In this document: piece after piece, positions 9,539-21,636 of the stretch
Layout of the letters: each line of letters begins with the position of its first letter
How positions within the stretch are numbered: the stretch's first letter is position 1
Assembly (NCBI RefSeq): GCF_003002815.1
Contig: NZ_PVTF01000025.1
Location: 1-64,000 of the forward strand
From: Umezawaea tangerina
Lineage (GTDB): Bacteria > Actinomycetota > Actinomycetes > Mycobacteriales > Pseudonocardiaceae
Reading direction: 5' to 3'
Length of the DNA: 64,000 bases
Position numbers and translations under genes: made by a program
Notes under the pieces: model-generated
What the model saw: the letters and a program-made list of their open reading frames with translations, nothing else
Told to the model about the DNA's origin: nothing
The model's database searches: none

Positions 9539-9544
9539 TAGACT
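9539..9544 (+). promoter_or_regulatory. -10 element for rpe-rib operon
   Basis: TAGACT at 9539-9544 ends eight bases before the GTG start of rpe. Transcription would begin at or very near the start codon, so the mRNA is probably leaderless. Confidence 0.5.
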
Positions 9545-9552
9545 CCTGTCCC

Positions 9553-10230
9553 GTGGTCCACCAGCCGATGATCGCCCCGAGCATCCTGTCCGCCGACTTC
9601 GCCAACCTGGCGCGCGAGGCCGCCGCCGTCACCGGGGCGGAGTGGCTGCACGTCGACGTGATGGACGCGCACTTCGTGCCGAACCTGACACTGGGCCTGC
9701 CGGTGGTGAAGTCGCTGCTCAAGGCGACCGACATCCCGTTGGACTGCCACCTGATGATCGACGACCCGGACCGCTGGGCGATCGGGTACGCCGAGGCGGG
9801 CGCGCACAACGTGACGGTGCACGTCGAGGCCGCGGCGGACCCGGTGCAGCTGGCGAAGAACCTGCGCGCGGCGGGCTCGAAGGCGGGCCTGTCGATCAAG
9901 CCGGGCACGCCGCTGGAGCCCTACGTCGAGGTCCTCAAGCACTACGACACGCTGCTCGTGATGTCCGTGGAGCCCGGCTTCGGCGGGCAGTCGTTCATGG
10001 TCGAGGTGCTGGACAAGGTGCGCACCGCGCGCCGGCTGGTCGACACCGGCCACCTGAGGCTGCTGGTCGAGATCGACGGCGGCATCAACTCCGACACCAT
10101 CGCCGCCGCCGCGGAGGCCGGTGTCGACTGCTTCGTCGCGGGGTCGGCCGTCTACGACGCCGAGGACCCCGGCCGCGCGGTCGAGGCGCTGCGCGCGCTG
10201 GCCGCCGCGAGCTCGCCGCACCGCGGATGA
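9553..10230 (+). CDS. rpe: Ribulose-phosphate 3-epimerase
   Basis: Interconverts ribulose 5-phosphate and xylulose 5-phosphate. The 225-residue TIM-barrel protein shows the family landmarks: [10 protein letters not shown] near the start, [13 protein letters not shown] with metal-binding H and [18 protein letters not shown] and EIDGGIN near the C-terminus. GTG 9553 is the likely start, with ATG 9568 as an alternative. The stop overlaps the ribD ATG. Ribulose 5-phosphate is also a riboflavin precursor (used by RibB), so placement at the head of the rib operon makes metabolic sense. Confidence 0.96.
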   Translation: MVHQPMIAPSILSADFANLAREAAAVTGAEWLHVDVMDAHFVPNLTLGLPVVKSLLKATDIPLDCHLMIDDPDRWAIGYAEAGAHNVTVHVEAAADPVQLAKNLRAAGSKAGLSIKPGTPLEPYVEVLKHYDTLLVMSVEPGFGGQSFMVEVLDKVRTARRLVDTGHLRLLVEIDGGINSDTIAAAAEAGVDCFVAGSAVYDAEDPGRAVEALRALAAASSPHRG

Positions 10231-11237
10231 ACGTCGAGCAGGCCATGGCGCTCGCGATCGGGCGCAGCGAGTCCGTGCGCGGCACCACCAGCCCCAACCC
10301 GCCGGTGGGCGCGGTCGTGCTGGACGCGCACGGCGAGGTCGTCGGCACCGGGGCGACCCGGCCGCCGGGCGGGCCGCACGCCGAGGTGGTGGCGCTGGCC
10401 GAGGCGGGGGAGCGGGCCCGCGGCGGCACGGCCGTCGTGACCCTCGAACCCTGCTCGCACCACGGCCGCACCCCGCCGTGCACGGGCGCGCTGCTCGCCG
10501 CGGGGATCGCGCGCGTCCGCTACGCCGTGCCCGACCCGAACCCGCTCGCCGCCGGGGGAGGGGCGGTGCTGCGCGCCGCCGGGGTCGACGCCGAGGAGGG
10601 CCCGCTGGGCCTGGAGGTCGCCCGCGGCCCGCTGCGCGCGTGGCTGCACTACGCCCGCACCGGCCGCCCGCACGTGACCTGGAAGTACGCCTCGACGCTG
10701 GACGGCAGGGTCGCCGCCGCCGACGGCACGAGCCGGTGGATCAGTTCGGCGGAATCCCGCCAGGAGGTCCACGCACTGCGCACGAAGATCGATGCCATCA
10801 TGGTCGGCGGCGGCACCGTCCGCGCCGACGACCCCCGGCTCACCGCTCGGGGAATCCCGGTGGAGCGCCAGCCGTTGCGGGTGGTGGTGGGCAAGGGGGA
10901 CCTGCCGCCCGGCGCCAGGGTGCTGGACGCCGAGGCGGAGACGGTCCACCTGCGCACCCACGACCCGGACGAGGTGCTCGCCGGACTGGCGGGTCGTGGG
11001 GTCGTGGACGTCCTGCTGGAAGGCGGTCCGACCCTCGTCGGGGCGTTCGTCGCGGCGGGCCGGATCGACAGGGTGTTGCTGTACGCGGCACCGAAGCTGT
11101 TGGGCGCGGGTCCGATGGCGTTGGGTGAGTCCGGGGTGGCGACCATCACCGACGCTGTCGGGCTGGTGGTCGAAGAGGTCAGTATGTGCGGGCCGGACGT
11201 GCGGATCTCCGCCGTGCCGGCGGTGGTTAGCGGCTGA
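10227..11237 (+). CDS. ribD: Bifunctional riboflavin deaminase/reductase RibD
   Basis: Performs the second and third steps of riboflavin synthesis from GTP. The 336-residue protein has an N-terminal cytidine-deaminase-like domain with zinc motif HAE (51-53) and [11 protein letters not shown] (75-85), and a C-terminal NADPH-dependent reductase domain (about 145-335) with [23 protein letters not shown] and [11 protein letters not shown] 10227 overlaps the rpe stop. The next gene, ribE, starts nine bases after its stop. Confidence 0.96.
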   Translation: MNVEQAMALAIGRSESVRGTTSPNPPVGAVVLDAHGEVVGTGATRPPGGPHAEVVALAEAGERARGGTAVVTLEPCSHHGRTPPCTGALLAAGIARVRYAVPDPNPLAAGGGAVLRAAGVDAEEGPLGLEVARGPLRAWLHYARTGRPHVTWKYASTLDGRVAAADGTSRWISSAESRQEVHALRTKIDAIMVGGGTVRADDPRLTARGIPVERQPLRVVVGKGDLPPGARVLDAEAETVHLRTHDPDEVLAGLAGRGVVDVLLEGGPTLVGAFVAAGRIDRVLLYAAPKLLGAGPMALGESGVATITDAVGLVVEEVSMCGPDVRISAVPAVVSG

Positions 11238-11246
11238 GGAGGAACG

Positions 11247-14069
<2,823 letters not shown>

Positions 14070-14085
14070 AGGTTGTGAGCTGGAG

Positions 14086-16542
14086 GTGTTCGAGCGGTTG
14101 AGGGGTCGGCGGGGCGTGCGGAAGGACTCCGCGGCGCAGGAGGACCGTGCCGTGGTGCAGCAGCAGGTTGAGGTGGAACAGGTCATGCCGGTGGAGCAGC
14201 TCCAGGAAATGCGTCCCGAACCCGAGCCGCAGGCGCCTGCGCCGGTGAACGCCTCGGTCGTCTTCGCGGGTCCCACGCTCGTCGTCGGGCCGCCCGAGGG
14301 GGCGAGCCAGATGGCGTTGTCGCTCGCGCGGTCGCTGCCCGCCGACCGCGGCCGCACAGTGGCCGTCATCGACTTCCCGCCGGGCGGTGAGACCACGTTC
14401 TGGCAGTCCGCCGCCAACGCGCTGCGCGGCCGCGGCCCGATCCGGCTGGCCGTGTCGTACGCGGGCAGCATGCGGCCGACCGCCCCCGCCCAGTGGCTCG
14501 CCGCGCAGCTGCAGGCCGAGGTGATCGCCCCGGACGGCGCGCTCACCACCGTGCCCGGTGCCGCGTTCGTCACCGGCGCCACCGGCTACGGCAGCTGGCT
14601 GCGGTTCCTGCCCGGCGCGTCCCCCACCCCGTTCGGCAGGCGCTTCCCGGTCCCCGCGTGGGAGGCCATGGACCCGAACTCGGCCTGGCCGACCGGTGAG
14701 ATCGGCATCGCCGAACCCATCCCGGCCGGTCTGTGGCTGCGCGCCCAGAGCGTGCCGTTCGACCCCAACTCGCAGGACGCGCGCGCCATCGTCGCGCTGC
14801 CGTGCCGCGAGAACGTGCTGACGATCGTGGTCGGCGGCCCCGGCCAGCCGTCGATCCCGACCGAGGAGATCTGCAGGCTGCTGACCGCGCTGCCCTCGGC
14901 CGCGCGCACCAGGGTCCGGCTCGTGCAGTACGACCTGGACGCGGGGGAGCAGGCGCAGCTGGTCGCCGAGCAGCTCGGCGAGGCCATCAACATCTACACC
15001 GGACTGCCGGTGTCGAACCTGCGCGAGGGCGGCGGCGCCGTCGTGGTCGCGGTCGACCGGCGCGGCCAGCCGACGTGGCACCCGTTCGTCACCGAGATGC
15101 GCTGCGTCCCGCGCGCCCTCCAGGAGGAGAACGAGGTCTCCGGCTACCGCAACCCGGTACCCGGCCTGGTCGAGCTGACCCCCGGCGTGTTCGGCCTCGG
15201 CGACGGCGTCGTGCTGGAGGTCGTCGCCTCCGGCCTGTGGGTCCGCGAGGCCACCAACGCGGGCGGCGCCGAGGTGCGCGCCCTGCCCGTCGACCCGGAG
15301 TGGGCGCGCCTCACCGTCGGCACCCCCGGCCGCACCACCCCCGGTGCCGTCGCCGTCGCGGGCGCCGCCCTCGTCGAACGCCTGGAGCCCGAGGTCCGCA
15401 AGCTGCTCCGCCTGGTGTTCTGCGACGCCACCGAGACCGCGATCCCGTGGCCCGAGGCCCCCGAGGAACCCACCACCGAGCCCGCCGCCGTCCCCGACCC
15501 GGTCGTGGACGACGAGGAGAACACCCGCTCCGGCCCGGCCCACGCCCTCATCACCGACCCGGAACCCGAGCCCGAACCCGAGCCCGTGCCGAGTCCCGAT
15601 CCCGACACGGTCCGGGTGCCCGCGCCGGTCCCGAACTCCGTGCGGGCCCAGCTCTCCCCGCACGTCGAGCTCCCGACCCAGCTCACGTCCTCACCCGCGA
15701 TCGAGGAACCTCCCGCCGAGCAACCACCCGAGGACGCCGCCGCCCTCGAGATCCCCCTCCGCATCGAGGGCCCGGTCCCGACCCCGCCGTCCCCGTCGTG
15801 GCAGCAGAAGAACTCCAGGTGGGGCGAGGAGCTGGCCAGCGACCGGGAGACCGTCGCCGCCGACCACCGCACCACCGACCTCGAACGCGACGCCGTCCGC
15901 CGCATCCTCGGCGAGCGCTACCCCGCTTTCGCCACCGCCGTCGGCCGCCTGCTCGCCCAACGCCCCGGCCCCCTCGTCGACCCCGTCCCGGTCGAGACCA
16001 CCGTCACCGAACTGGCCGCCCTCTCGGCCTACTTGGGCCAAGACGAGGAACTGGTCGTCGAAACCCTCCGCACCGGCACCCTCGGCCGCCTCCAGCCCTA
16101 CGTCGCCGCCGTCGTCGCGGGCCTCCGCCGCCTCCCCCTGCACCAGGGCATCACCACCTGCTGGAGCATCGCCCCACCCAACATCGCCACCCACTTCCGC
16201 ACCGGCGACGTCCTCGTCGAACACGGCATCCTCAACACCCACGCCAACCCCCAGGAATCCTTCGACGGCGGCGTCGAATACCTCGTCTGGTCCCTCACCG
16301 GCCGCCGCGTCGAAGTCGTCGACCGCCGCGCAGGCGTCGTCAACGAACGCGTCCTCTTCCCACCCGCCACCGCCTTCAAGGTGCTCGCGGTCTCCGAATC
16401 AGACGGCTCCGCCCCCACCCAGGTGCTCCTCCAGGAAGTCGGCGACGCCCGCAACGAACGCCAACTGGCCCAACTACGCCCTGACGTCCTCACCCAACTG
16501 GAACGCGCCGCAATCGCCCTGCGCTCCCTCTCCAACGCCTGA
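14086..16542 (+). CDS. Large multidomain protein, possible degenerate ADP-ribosyltransferase-like C-terminus
   Basis: An 818-residue protein I cannot assign to a family. No signal peptide or membrane segment is visible. Residues 55-175 look like an alpha/beta domain with a strand-turn near PPEGASQMALSLARSL and a segment (WLAAQLQAEVIAPDGALT) of the kind found in actinobacterial toxin-like proteins. Residues about 455-575 are a low-complexity linker of P, E, D and T, including alternating E-P. The C-terminal 675-785 region resembles ADP-ribosyltransferases in layout (LPLHQGITTCWS, then SLTGRRVEVV, then NERVLFPPATAFKV), but the usual catalytic arginine and E/Q-x-E are not evident. GTG 14086 starts 16 bp after the PH gene. 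Confidence 0.7.
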   Translation: MFERLRGRRGVRKDSAAQEDRAVVQQQVEVEQVMPVEQLQEMRPEPEPQAPAPVNASVVFAGPTLVVGPPEGASQMALSLARSLPADRGRTVAVIDFPPGGETTFWQSAANALRGRGPIRLAVSYAGSMRPTAPAQWLAAQLQAEVIAPDGALTTVPGAAFVTGATGYGSWLRFLPGASPTPFGRRFPVPAWEAMDPNSAWPTGEIGIAEPIPAGLWLRAQSVPFDPNSQDARAIVALPCRENVLTIVVGGPGQPSIPTEEICRLLTALPSAARTRVRLVQYDLDAGEQAQLVAEQLGEAINIYTGLPVSNLREGGGAVVVAVDRRGQPTWHPFVTEMRCVPRALQEENEVSGYRNPVPGLVELTPGVFGLGDGVVLEVVASGLWVREATNAGGAEVRALPVDPEWARLTVGTPGRTTPGAVAVAGAALVERLEPEVRKLLRLVFCDATETAIPWPEAPEEPTTEPAAVPDPVVDDEENTRSGPAHALITDPEPEPEPEPVPSPDPDTVRVPAPVPNSVRAQLSPHVELPTQLTSSPAIEEPPAEQPPEDAAALEIPLRIEGPVPTPPSPSWQQKNSRWGEELASDRETVAADHRTTDLERDAVRRILGERYPAFATAVGRLLAQRPGPLVDPVPVETTVTELAALSAYLGQDEELVVETLRTGTLGRLQPYVAAVVAGLRRLPLHQGITTCWSIAPPNIATHFRTGDVLVEHGILNTHANPQESFDGGVEYLVWSLTGRRVEVVDRRAGVVNERVLFPPATAFKVLAVSESDGSAPTQVLLQEVGDARNERQLAQLRPDVLTQLERAAIALRSLSNA

Positions 16543-16590
16543 CAAAGGGTGTGCGCGCCTTGGCTTTGGGTGCGGCGCGCACACCTTTGT
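16542..16590 (+). terminator. Strong hairpin terminator after the 818-residue protein gene
   Basis: Arms 16542-16559 and 16574-16590 pair over 17 bp with one bulged G, around a 14-nt loop. It begins at the last base of the stop codon. There is no long T-run, as is common in high-GC actinobacteria. The repeat array starts at once after it. Confidence 0.75.
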
Positions 16591-16870
16591 CCGACGGCGC
16601 AGCCGAGGATCCGCAGTTGGGCGCAGCCCGCCAGCGCGCATCCGGCGCGGAGCGCCTGGGGCATTGTCGGCGCCAGCCGATGCCTTGTCCGACGGCGAAG
16701 CCCAGGATGCCCTGTCGAGCGCAGCTCGATGCTGGCGAAGCCAGATCTACCCCTGCCCCCGATACACAGCGCCCTCCTGCCTCACCCTTGTTTGTCAAGA
16801 CAGCATTATCGTCTTGACAAACAAGGGTGAGGCATTGAGACAATCGCGCGCCGGGGGCTGGGTTTCGCGG
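16591..16870 (+). repeat. Composite hairpin repeat, copy 2
   Basis: The mini-hairpin array runs 16591-16748, with stems such as CGGC-GCA-GCCG, GGGC-GCA-GCCC, GGCGC-GGA-GCGCC and CGAGC-GCA-GCTCG. The conserved spacer CAGCGCCCTCCTG follows, then a perfect 22-bp inverted repeat (16780-16801 with 16811-16832, 9-nt loop AGCATTATC) and the flank GCATTGAGACAATCGCGCG. A further stretch at 16929-16990, inside the end of the next gene, matches the far flank of copy 1. It is between convergent genes. Confidence 0.9.
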
Positions 16871-16968
16871 GGTGGGGACCCCGAAACACGCCGAGGGCTG
16901 GGCTTCGCTTCCCCACGCCCACCCCGAACCAGGCGTCCCCCACCCGTGAGAACCCCCCGATGCACACG

Positions 16969-17940
16969 CTACAACTCGGGTACGACATCCCCCGCCGCCC
17001 GACTCAACCGCCCCCCGATCACCCTCAAGTGCTCCCTCAACTCCTCCGGCTCCAGCACCTCGAACTCGATCCCCATCATCCCCAGGTGCACCGCCAACGC
17101 GTACAAGCTCTCCGCCCCCGTGGTCATCAAACAACTCGACTCGTCGATCGCCTCCAAGTGAGCCGACGTAGGCGACGTCTCCCCTCGCACCACCTCCAAC
17201 GGCGCATGCATCACCAGCCTCGCCCGATGCCGGTACACCGCCCCGCTCACCTGCCGCGAGATGTACTCCGCGAGATCCGCGTGCGGCGGCTCCCGCGGCG
17301 GGAACCGGGCAGCCGGCACCGGTGTCCCCTCCACCCGGTCCAACCGGAAAGTCCGCCAGTCCCGCCGGTCCACGTCCCAGGCGACCAGGTACCAGCGCCG
17401 CCCCGTGTGCACCATCCCCTGCGGCTCCACGTGCCGGGTGGTCGCCGCCCCGTCCCGCCCCTGGTACCCGAACCGCAGGGCTTGGTGGTCCCGGCTCGCC
17501 CCGGCGACCACCGTCAGCACGTCCGCGTCCACCGTCGGCCCGAACGCCGCCAGCGTCGTGGTGTGCGCGCTCAACGCCGAGACCCGTCGCCGCAGCCGTG
17601 ACGGCAGCACCTGCTCCAGCTTCGTCAGGGCCCGCACCGACGTCTCCTCGATGCCGGACACCGTGCCGTTCGCCGCCGTCCGCAACCCGACGGCCACCGC
17701 CACGGCCTCGTCGTCGTCCAGCAGCAACGGCGGCAGCTCCGCGCCCGCCCCGAGCTGGTAGCCGCCGGACACGCCGGACGTGGCGTTCACCGGGTAGCCG
17801 AGGCTCCGCAGCTTGTCCACGTCGCGGCGCACCGTCCGCACGTCCACGCCCAGCCGCTCCGCCAGGTCCGAGCCGGTCCAGTCGCGTCGGACCTGCAGCA
17901 GCGACAGCAGGCGCAACAGGCGAGCCGAGGTCTCCAACAT
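16969..17940 (-). CDS. WYL-domain transcriptional regulator
   Basis: A 323-residue regulator. Residues 1-60 form a DeoR/HTH_11-type winged helix (LAERLGVDVRTVRRDVDKL); residues about 130-310 form the WYL ligand-binding region with the signature WYLVAWDVDR and a WCX-like C-terminal part. WYL proteins are thought to sense nucleic-acid or nucleotide-like ligands; the ligand is unknown here. The coding strand is G-rich near the 3' end, which overlaps the compositionally skewed patch and the last part of the copy 2 repeat. Confidence 0.9.
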   Translation of the reverse strand: MLETSARLLRLLSLLQVRRDWTGSDLAERLGVDVRTVRRDVDKLRSLGYPVNATSGVSGGYQLGAGAELPPLLLDDDEAVAVAVGLRTAANGTVSGIEETSVRALTKLEQVLPSRLRRRVSALSAHTTTLAAFGPTVDADVLTVVAGASRDHQALRFGYQGRDGAATTRHVEPQGMVHTGRRWYLVAWDVDRRDWRTFRLDRVEGTPVPAARFPPREPPHADLAEYISRQVSGAVYRHRARLVMHAPLEVVRGETSPTSAHLEAIDESSCLMTTGAESLYALAVHLGMMGIEFEVLEPEELREHLRVIGGRLSRAAGDVVPEL

Positions 17941-17986
17941 GCCCCGAGTCTCGCACCGATCGCGGACACCTCGTGTCCGCGATGAC

Positions 17987-18922
17987 TCAGAACGCCGGGA
18001 CGTCGCTGGTCGACGCGTTGCCCGCGGGCGTCGCCTGGAGGTCGATCTGCCAGTCCGACTCGCCGGTGAACAGGTCGTCGAACTTCTCGTACGAGCAGTC
18101 CCGCGTGAACCCGTTGCGCCCCGCGTCCCAGTCCACCCCGGACTTGAAGTACACCTCGTAGTCCCCGTCGATCCCGCTCACCGACGTGTCCGAGCTGCCC
18201 TGCACGTACACCGTGACCTGCGGGTTCGCCGGATCTCCCGACACCACCGACACCGCGACGTCCCCCGGCGTCCCGTTCGTGATCTTCAACGTCCCCGGCC
18301 CCTGCCCACCGCCGCGCTGCACGACCTCACCGTTGCCTGCCCGCCGCTCCTCCAGCACCGGCGCGACCGCGGGCGGCGGCACGAACGCCCCGACCTGGAA
18401 CCCCAACGTCGTCAACGGCGCGAAGTACACCTGCCCCAGATCCCGCACCTTGTCGTCCACAGCGGTCTTCGCCGCCGGCAACGTCGGCACCGTGACCCCG
18501 CAGCTGTTCGGCGCCGCCGCCGCCACGGTCACCCCGCGCACCCCGGTCGCCGCCACCGTCAACCCCCGCGCCAGCCCGCTGTGCGCGGTCTCCACCGCCA
18601 CCGGCGCCACCAGCCCGTCCAGCACGACCGCCTGCGCCCCCAGCACATCGGCCAACTCCCGTTGCGCCACACCGAAATCCGCGTCCGCCCCAGCCCCGTG
18701 CACCCGCTCCAACACCGGCCGCACCGCCTCGTCGAACTTCGTCAACGCGGCCTGGTACTCCGCGGGCGACACCGGCACCGGCGCACTGGAACTGCTGGCC
18801 GCAACAGCCCCACCCCCACCCCCGCCACCACCGGAACACCCCGAAACCCCAACCACCACAACGGCAACCGCCACAACAGCACGACCGGCAATCCCCACCA
18901 CAACCCCACCCCTCACGGCCAC
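17987..18922 (-). CDS. Predicted lipoprotein
   Basis: A 311-residue protein with a lipoprotein signal: positive start, hydrophobic stretch and lipobox VSGC with Cys at residue 29, followed by a poly-glycine run and a serine-rich linker. The mature part would be anchored outside the membrane. The C-terminal part (about 205-311) contains a beta-rich segment (TLKITNGTPGDVAVSVV, then DGDYEVYFKSG). I recognise no enzymatic motif. It lies 46 bp upstream (in genome order, right) of the WYL gene on the same strand and points the same way; co-transcription is possible. Confidence 0.75.
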   Translation of the reverse strand: MAVRGGVVVGIAGRAVVAVAVVVVGVSGCSGGGGGGGGAVAASSSSAPVPVSPAEYQAALTKFDEAVRPVLERVHGAGADADFGVAQRELADVLGAQAVVLDGLVAPVAVETAHSGLARGLTVAATGVRGVTVAAAAPNSCGVTVPTLPAAKTAVDDKVRDLGQVYFAPLTTLGFQVGAFVPPPAVAPVLEERRAGNGEVVQRGGGQGPGTLKITNGTPGDVAVSVVSGDPANPQVTVYVQGSSDTSVSGIDGDYEVYFKSGVDWDAGRNGFTRDCSYEKFDDLFTGESDWQIDLQATPAGNASTSDVPAF

Positions 18923-19039
18923 CCCACCGCTCCGCCGCCCACACGACGATCTTCAGTGTGACGCCCCCACCCCCACCCCAGTTCCCCAACATCACCCCCA
19001 CCCCGAACTACGCTCATTCGGCCGAACCGCAACCGGAGC

Positions 19040-19275
19040 CGTTGTCGGCGCAGCCGCCACCTCGCATCCGGCGCGGAGCGCCCGCCGCTTCGTCCGACGC
19101 GGAGCGAGGATGCCCGAGTCGGGCGGAGCCCGATGCTGGCGAAGCCAGAACTACCCCTGCCCCCGATACACAGCGCCCTCCTGCCTTGCCCCATCTTGTC
19201 AAGATGGCTTTATCGTCTTGACAAGATGGGGCAAGGCATTGAGAGAATTGCGCTGCGGGGGCCGGGCTTCGCACG
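19040..19275 (+). repeat. Composite hairpin repeat, copy 3
   Basis: The array is shorter (about 19040-19150), with CGGC-GCA-GCCG, GGCGC-GGA-GCGCC, GGGC-GGA-GCCC and TGGC-GAA-GCCA units. The main hairpin pairs 19184-19204 with 19216-19236 (21 bp, loop TGGCTTTATCG). The outer stem differs from copy 1 on both arms. The right flank is the most diverged copy (GCATTGAGAGAATTGCGCTG). Unlike the others, it lies between two genes on the same (minus) strand, after the SLOG-like gene and before the lipoprotein gene. Confidence 0.9.
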
Positions 19276-19308
19276 GGTTGGCACGACGCAACCGACAGCC
19301 CCCAAGAC

Positions 19309-19791
19309 CTACCCCCTCCGAGCCCCCTCAGGCCACACCACGACCACCGGCACCCCACTCGCCCGAGCGTGCTCCACCACTTCCCCCGTCCCGCCCCGCC
19401 CCCCGGCAGGCCCCCCGTCCCACACGGCCACCAGCAGCTCCACGCTCGCCAGCATCCGCTCGTTGGCCGCCACGTACGCCTGCCGCCCCGACAGCATGAA
19501 CGGCAGCACGCTCACCACGTCCGCTTTGGCGATGAGCTCGTCGTACTCCGCCACCCCGTCCGGTTTGATCTTCCCCCGGTAGTCGCTGGCGGGCAGGACC
19601 ACCTCCACCTTCCCGCCCAGCTCCAGCACCACCCGCGCGAACACCTGGTCCGCGCCGGGGGCCAGGCAGGTCACCCCGATCAGGGATGACCCGCCCGCCG
19701 TCTCCTCGTGGAGCACCTCGCGGATCGCCGCGTGCACGGCGTCCACGCACTCCGGCACCAAGTTGCTGTGCCCGGTGATGCCTATCCGCAT
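19309..19791 (-). CDS. SLOG-like nucleotide-binding protein
   Basis: A 160-residue Rossmann-like protein. It starts MRIGITGHSNL, has a central CLAPGADQVFARVVLELGG segment and an ELIAKADVVSVLPF segment, then ends with VVVVWPEG. This layout matches SLOG/LOG-like domains, which bind or cleave nucleotide-derived ligands. The ATG follows immediately after the TGA of the XRE-TPR regulator with no gap, so the two are translationally coupled and probably work together. The enzymatic activity, if any, is not known. Confidence 0.65.
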   Translation of the reverse strand: MRIGITGHSNLVPECVDAVHAAIREVLHEETAGGSSLIGVTCLAPGADQVFARVVLELGGKVEVVLPASDYRGKIKPDGVAEYDELIAKADVVSVLPFMLSGRQAYVAANERMLASVELLVAVWDGGPAGGRGGTGEVVEHARASGVPVVVVWPEGARRG

Positions 19792-21348
19792 TCAGGCCGT
19801 CCGCATGGCGCGGATCGCGTCGCGCGTCTCCTGGACTCCGGGCAGGTCCCGGTGCCGCTCCGATTCCTTCGCGAAGTCCTGCAGCTTGCGCAGCACCCGG
19901 CCCGAGGAGAGCCGTTCCGCGGTCGGCAGGACCTCCTTGATGAGATCGCAGGCCTCTTCCGGCTGGCCCGCCACCATCTTGGTCCGCGCCAGGCCGATCA
20001 CGTCGAACGCCCGGTTGCGCACCAGTGACGGGTCGCGCAGGTCGAGCGCCCGCCGGATGTGCTTCTCGGCCGCTACCGCCAGCCGCGGGTCGTGCCCCGC
20101 GGCCAGGTCGCGCGTCCGCGCCCCGATGACGCCCTCCATCTCGGCCTCGTCGAAGCTGTGCAGCCACCTCGGCTCGTCCTTGGCCTTGCGCTGGCTGAAG
20201 CTGTCCTGCGCCAGGCCGACGACCCGTTCGAACTCCCGCACCCGGCCCAGCTGCGCGTACGCCCACGCCTCCCTGGTCAGCAGCAGGGACTGCAACGTGG
20301 GCGTCGCCGAGCGCCGGGTGCCGTACTGCGCGAGCTGCACGAGCTCCAGCCCGTCCTCGGGACGTCCGAGGTCGAACATCTGCCTGGCCATGGCGGCCAG
20401 GCACAGGGCGGCGAACGGGTCGTTGCGGCCCGCTTTCGCCATGCGGACGGCCAGCACGTAGTAGCGCTGGGCCGCGTCGTGCAGCCCCGCGTCCCACGAC
20501 ATGCTTGCCGCCACCTTCGACAGTTCCGCACCGATGAAGAAGGCCCGTTCCGTGGTCGGACCCGCCGGTGCCCGCGACAGCCTCTCGGCCAGTTCGTCCA
20601 ACTGGCCGAGGACCGCCTTGCGGGCCAACCCGAACCCGCCCCTCCCGCTCCAGCCGCGCAACCCGTCCGCGACGCGCTGCAACGCCGCCAACTCCTCCTC
20701 GCTGATCGCCGAACTCGACGACCACCGGGACATCGTCTGCAACGGATGTAGCCACCGCTGAAGCGGTTCGACCAGTGCGGGACCCACTGCAACCGCGGCC
20801 GCTCCCGCGAGCGCCGCTCGTCTGCTGATCGCCAAGTCGTTCCTCGCCGTCTCCTCGACCGATCGGGCAATGCTCGACGCGTCCCACGCCGCGGCGAGCA
20901 CATCGGGCGGGGCACCGGTGTCCGGGCCCGCCTGGCTTTGGATCCCGGCGCGGTCGAACCACAACCGGTCACCGGGAATGCCCAACGTCTGCGCGAAGTG
21001 CCGCAGTCGGTCCATCCGGTCGATCGGGTTCTCACCGCTCTCGTACCGGGAGAGTTGCGCCTGGCTGATCCCGAGCCACCCGGCCATGCGGTCCTGGGTG
21101 ACGCGGCTGACGTGCTGGGGGTGGTGGCGGTACGCGGCGAGGACCGCGCCCATGTCGCGTTCCGCGAGCGCGCCCGCGATGACCGAGTGGTCCCAGAACT
21201 CGGCGGGCACCTCGGGCGGTCCGAAGACGTCGATCCGCGCGTTGCGCCTGCACCGGTGGCACAGCCGGTCGGTGTTGTCGGCGGCGATCAGCGCCCCGCA
21301 CGGGCATGCGCGCCTGGTACTGGATCCCCTGTGGCTGATCTGTGCCAT
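19792..21348 (-). CDS. Zinc-ribbon / XRE helix-turn-helix / TPR regulator
   Basis: A 518-residue regulator. Residues 15-33 hold a CxC...CxxC cluster (CPCG, CHRC) that looks like a small zinc ribbon. An XRE-type helix-turn-helix sits at about 85-108 (MAGWLGISQAQLSRYESG). The rest, from about 200, is helical and TPR-like. ATG 21346-21348 was chosen because GGGAGCGAAAG precedes it; the frame extends upstream to 21708 over promoter sequence and was cut. It is followed without a gap by the SLOG-like gene and is divergent from the 165-residue protein gene. Confidence 0.85.
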   Translation of the reverse strand: MAQISHRGSSTRRACPCGALIAADNTDRLCHRCRRNARIDVFGPPEVPAEFWDHSVIAGALAERDMGAVLAAYRHHPQHVSRVTQDRMAGWLGISQAQLSRYESGENPIDRMDRLRHFAQTLGIPGDRLWFDRAGIQSQAGPDTGAPPDVLAAAWDASSIARSVEETARNDLAISRRAALAGAAAVAVGPALVEPLQRWLHPLQTMSRWSSSSAISEEELAALQRVADGLRGWSGRGGFGLARKAVLGQLDELAERLSRAPAGPTTERAFFIGAELSKVAASMSWDAGLHDAAQRYYVLAVRMAKAGRNDPFAALCLAAMARQMFDLGRPEDGLELVQLAQYGTRRSATPTLQSLLLTREAWAYAQLGRVREFERVVGLAQDSFSQRKAKDEPRWLHSFDEAEMEGVIGARTRDLAAGHDPRLAVAAEKHIRRALDLRDPSLVRNRAFDVIGLARTKMVAGQPEEACDLIKEVLPTAERLSSGRVLRKLQDFAKESERHRDLPGVQETRDAIRAMRTA

Positions 21349-21380
21349 GGCTTTCGCTCCCGTCACTGAGCGTGCACAAC

Positions 21381-21408
21381 AGTGTATGTCCTGGTGATCG
21401 GGAGTCCA
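21381..21408 (-). promoter_or_regulatory. Promoter of the XRE-TPR/SLOG unit
   Basis: On the minus strand, TGGACT (21403-21408) and TACACT (21381-21386) form a -35/-10 pair with 16-bp spacing. The -35 box touches the first ATGCA-N5-TGCAT palindrome, so a protein bound there would block this promoter. Confidence 0.55.
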
Positions 21409-21422
21409 TGCATTTCGTGCAT
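21408..21422. promoter_or_regulatory. Operator palindrome 1, ATGCA-N5-TGCAT
   Basis: ATGCATTTCGTGCAT is a perfect 5-bp inverted repeat with a 5-nt spacer. It overlaps the upstream edge of the XRE-TPR promoter. An identical-arm copy lies 72 bp away, which makes chance unlikely. Probable autoregulatory site of the XRE protein. Confidence 0.6.
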
Positions 21423-21479
21423 AAGTCGCGGTCGGCGTCGTGAAAGCCCGAACGTGACGCCGAGTGGTGGATGTCGCTG

Positions 21480-21494
21480 ATGCATCCGGTGCAT
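21480..21494. promoter_or_regulatory. Operator palindrome 2, ATGCA-N5-TGCAT
   Basis: ATGCATCCGGTGCAT has the same arms and spacer length as palindrome 1 but a different spacer sequence. It is on the side of the divergent 165-residue protein gene, so one regulator may control both directions. Confidence 0.6.
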
Positions 21495-21636
21495 GAGGCG
21501 CACCCGTCCGGCGTGTGGTGCCGGCGCCTCCGCCGACGGACCCTGCACCCATCACCGACAACGGGTTGATCCCCGTGCCGGAGGACACCTCGAACGTCCA
21601 GGAGTGCGACCACCCGACCAGGGAGGACGACAGCCG

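Noticed and set aside
9367-11246. FMN riboswitch before the riboflavin genes
   Set aside because: ribD overlaps rpe, ribE starts nine bases after ribD, and the leader of rpe appears to be absent; there is no room for the element.
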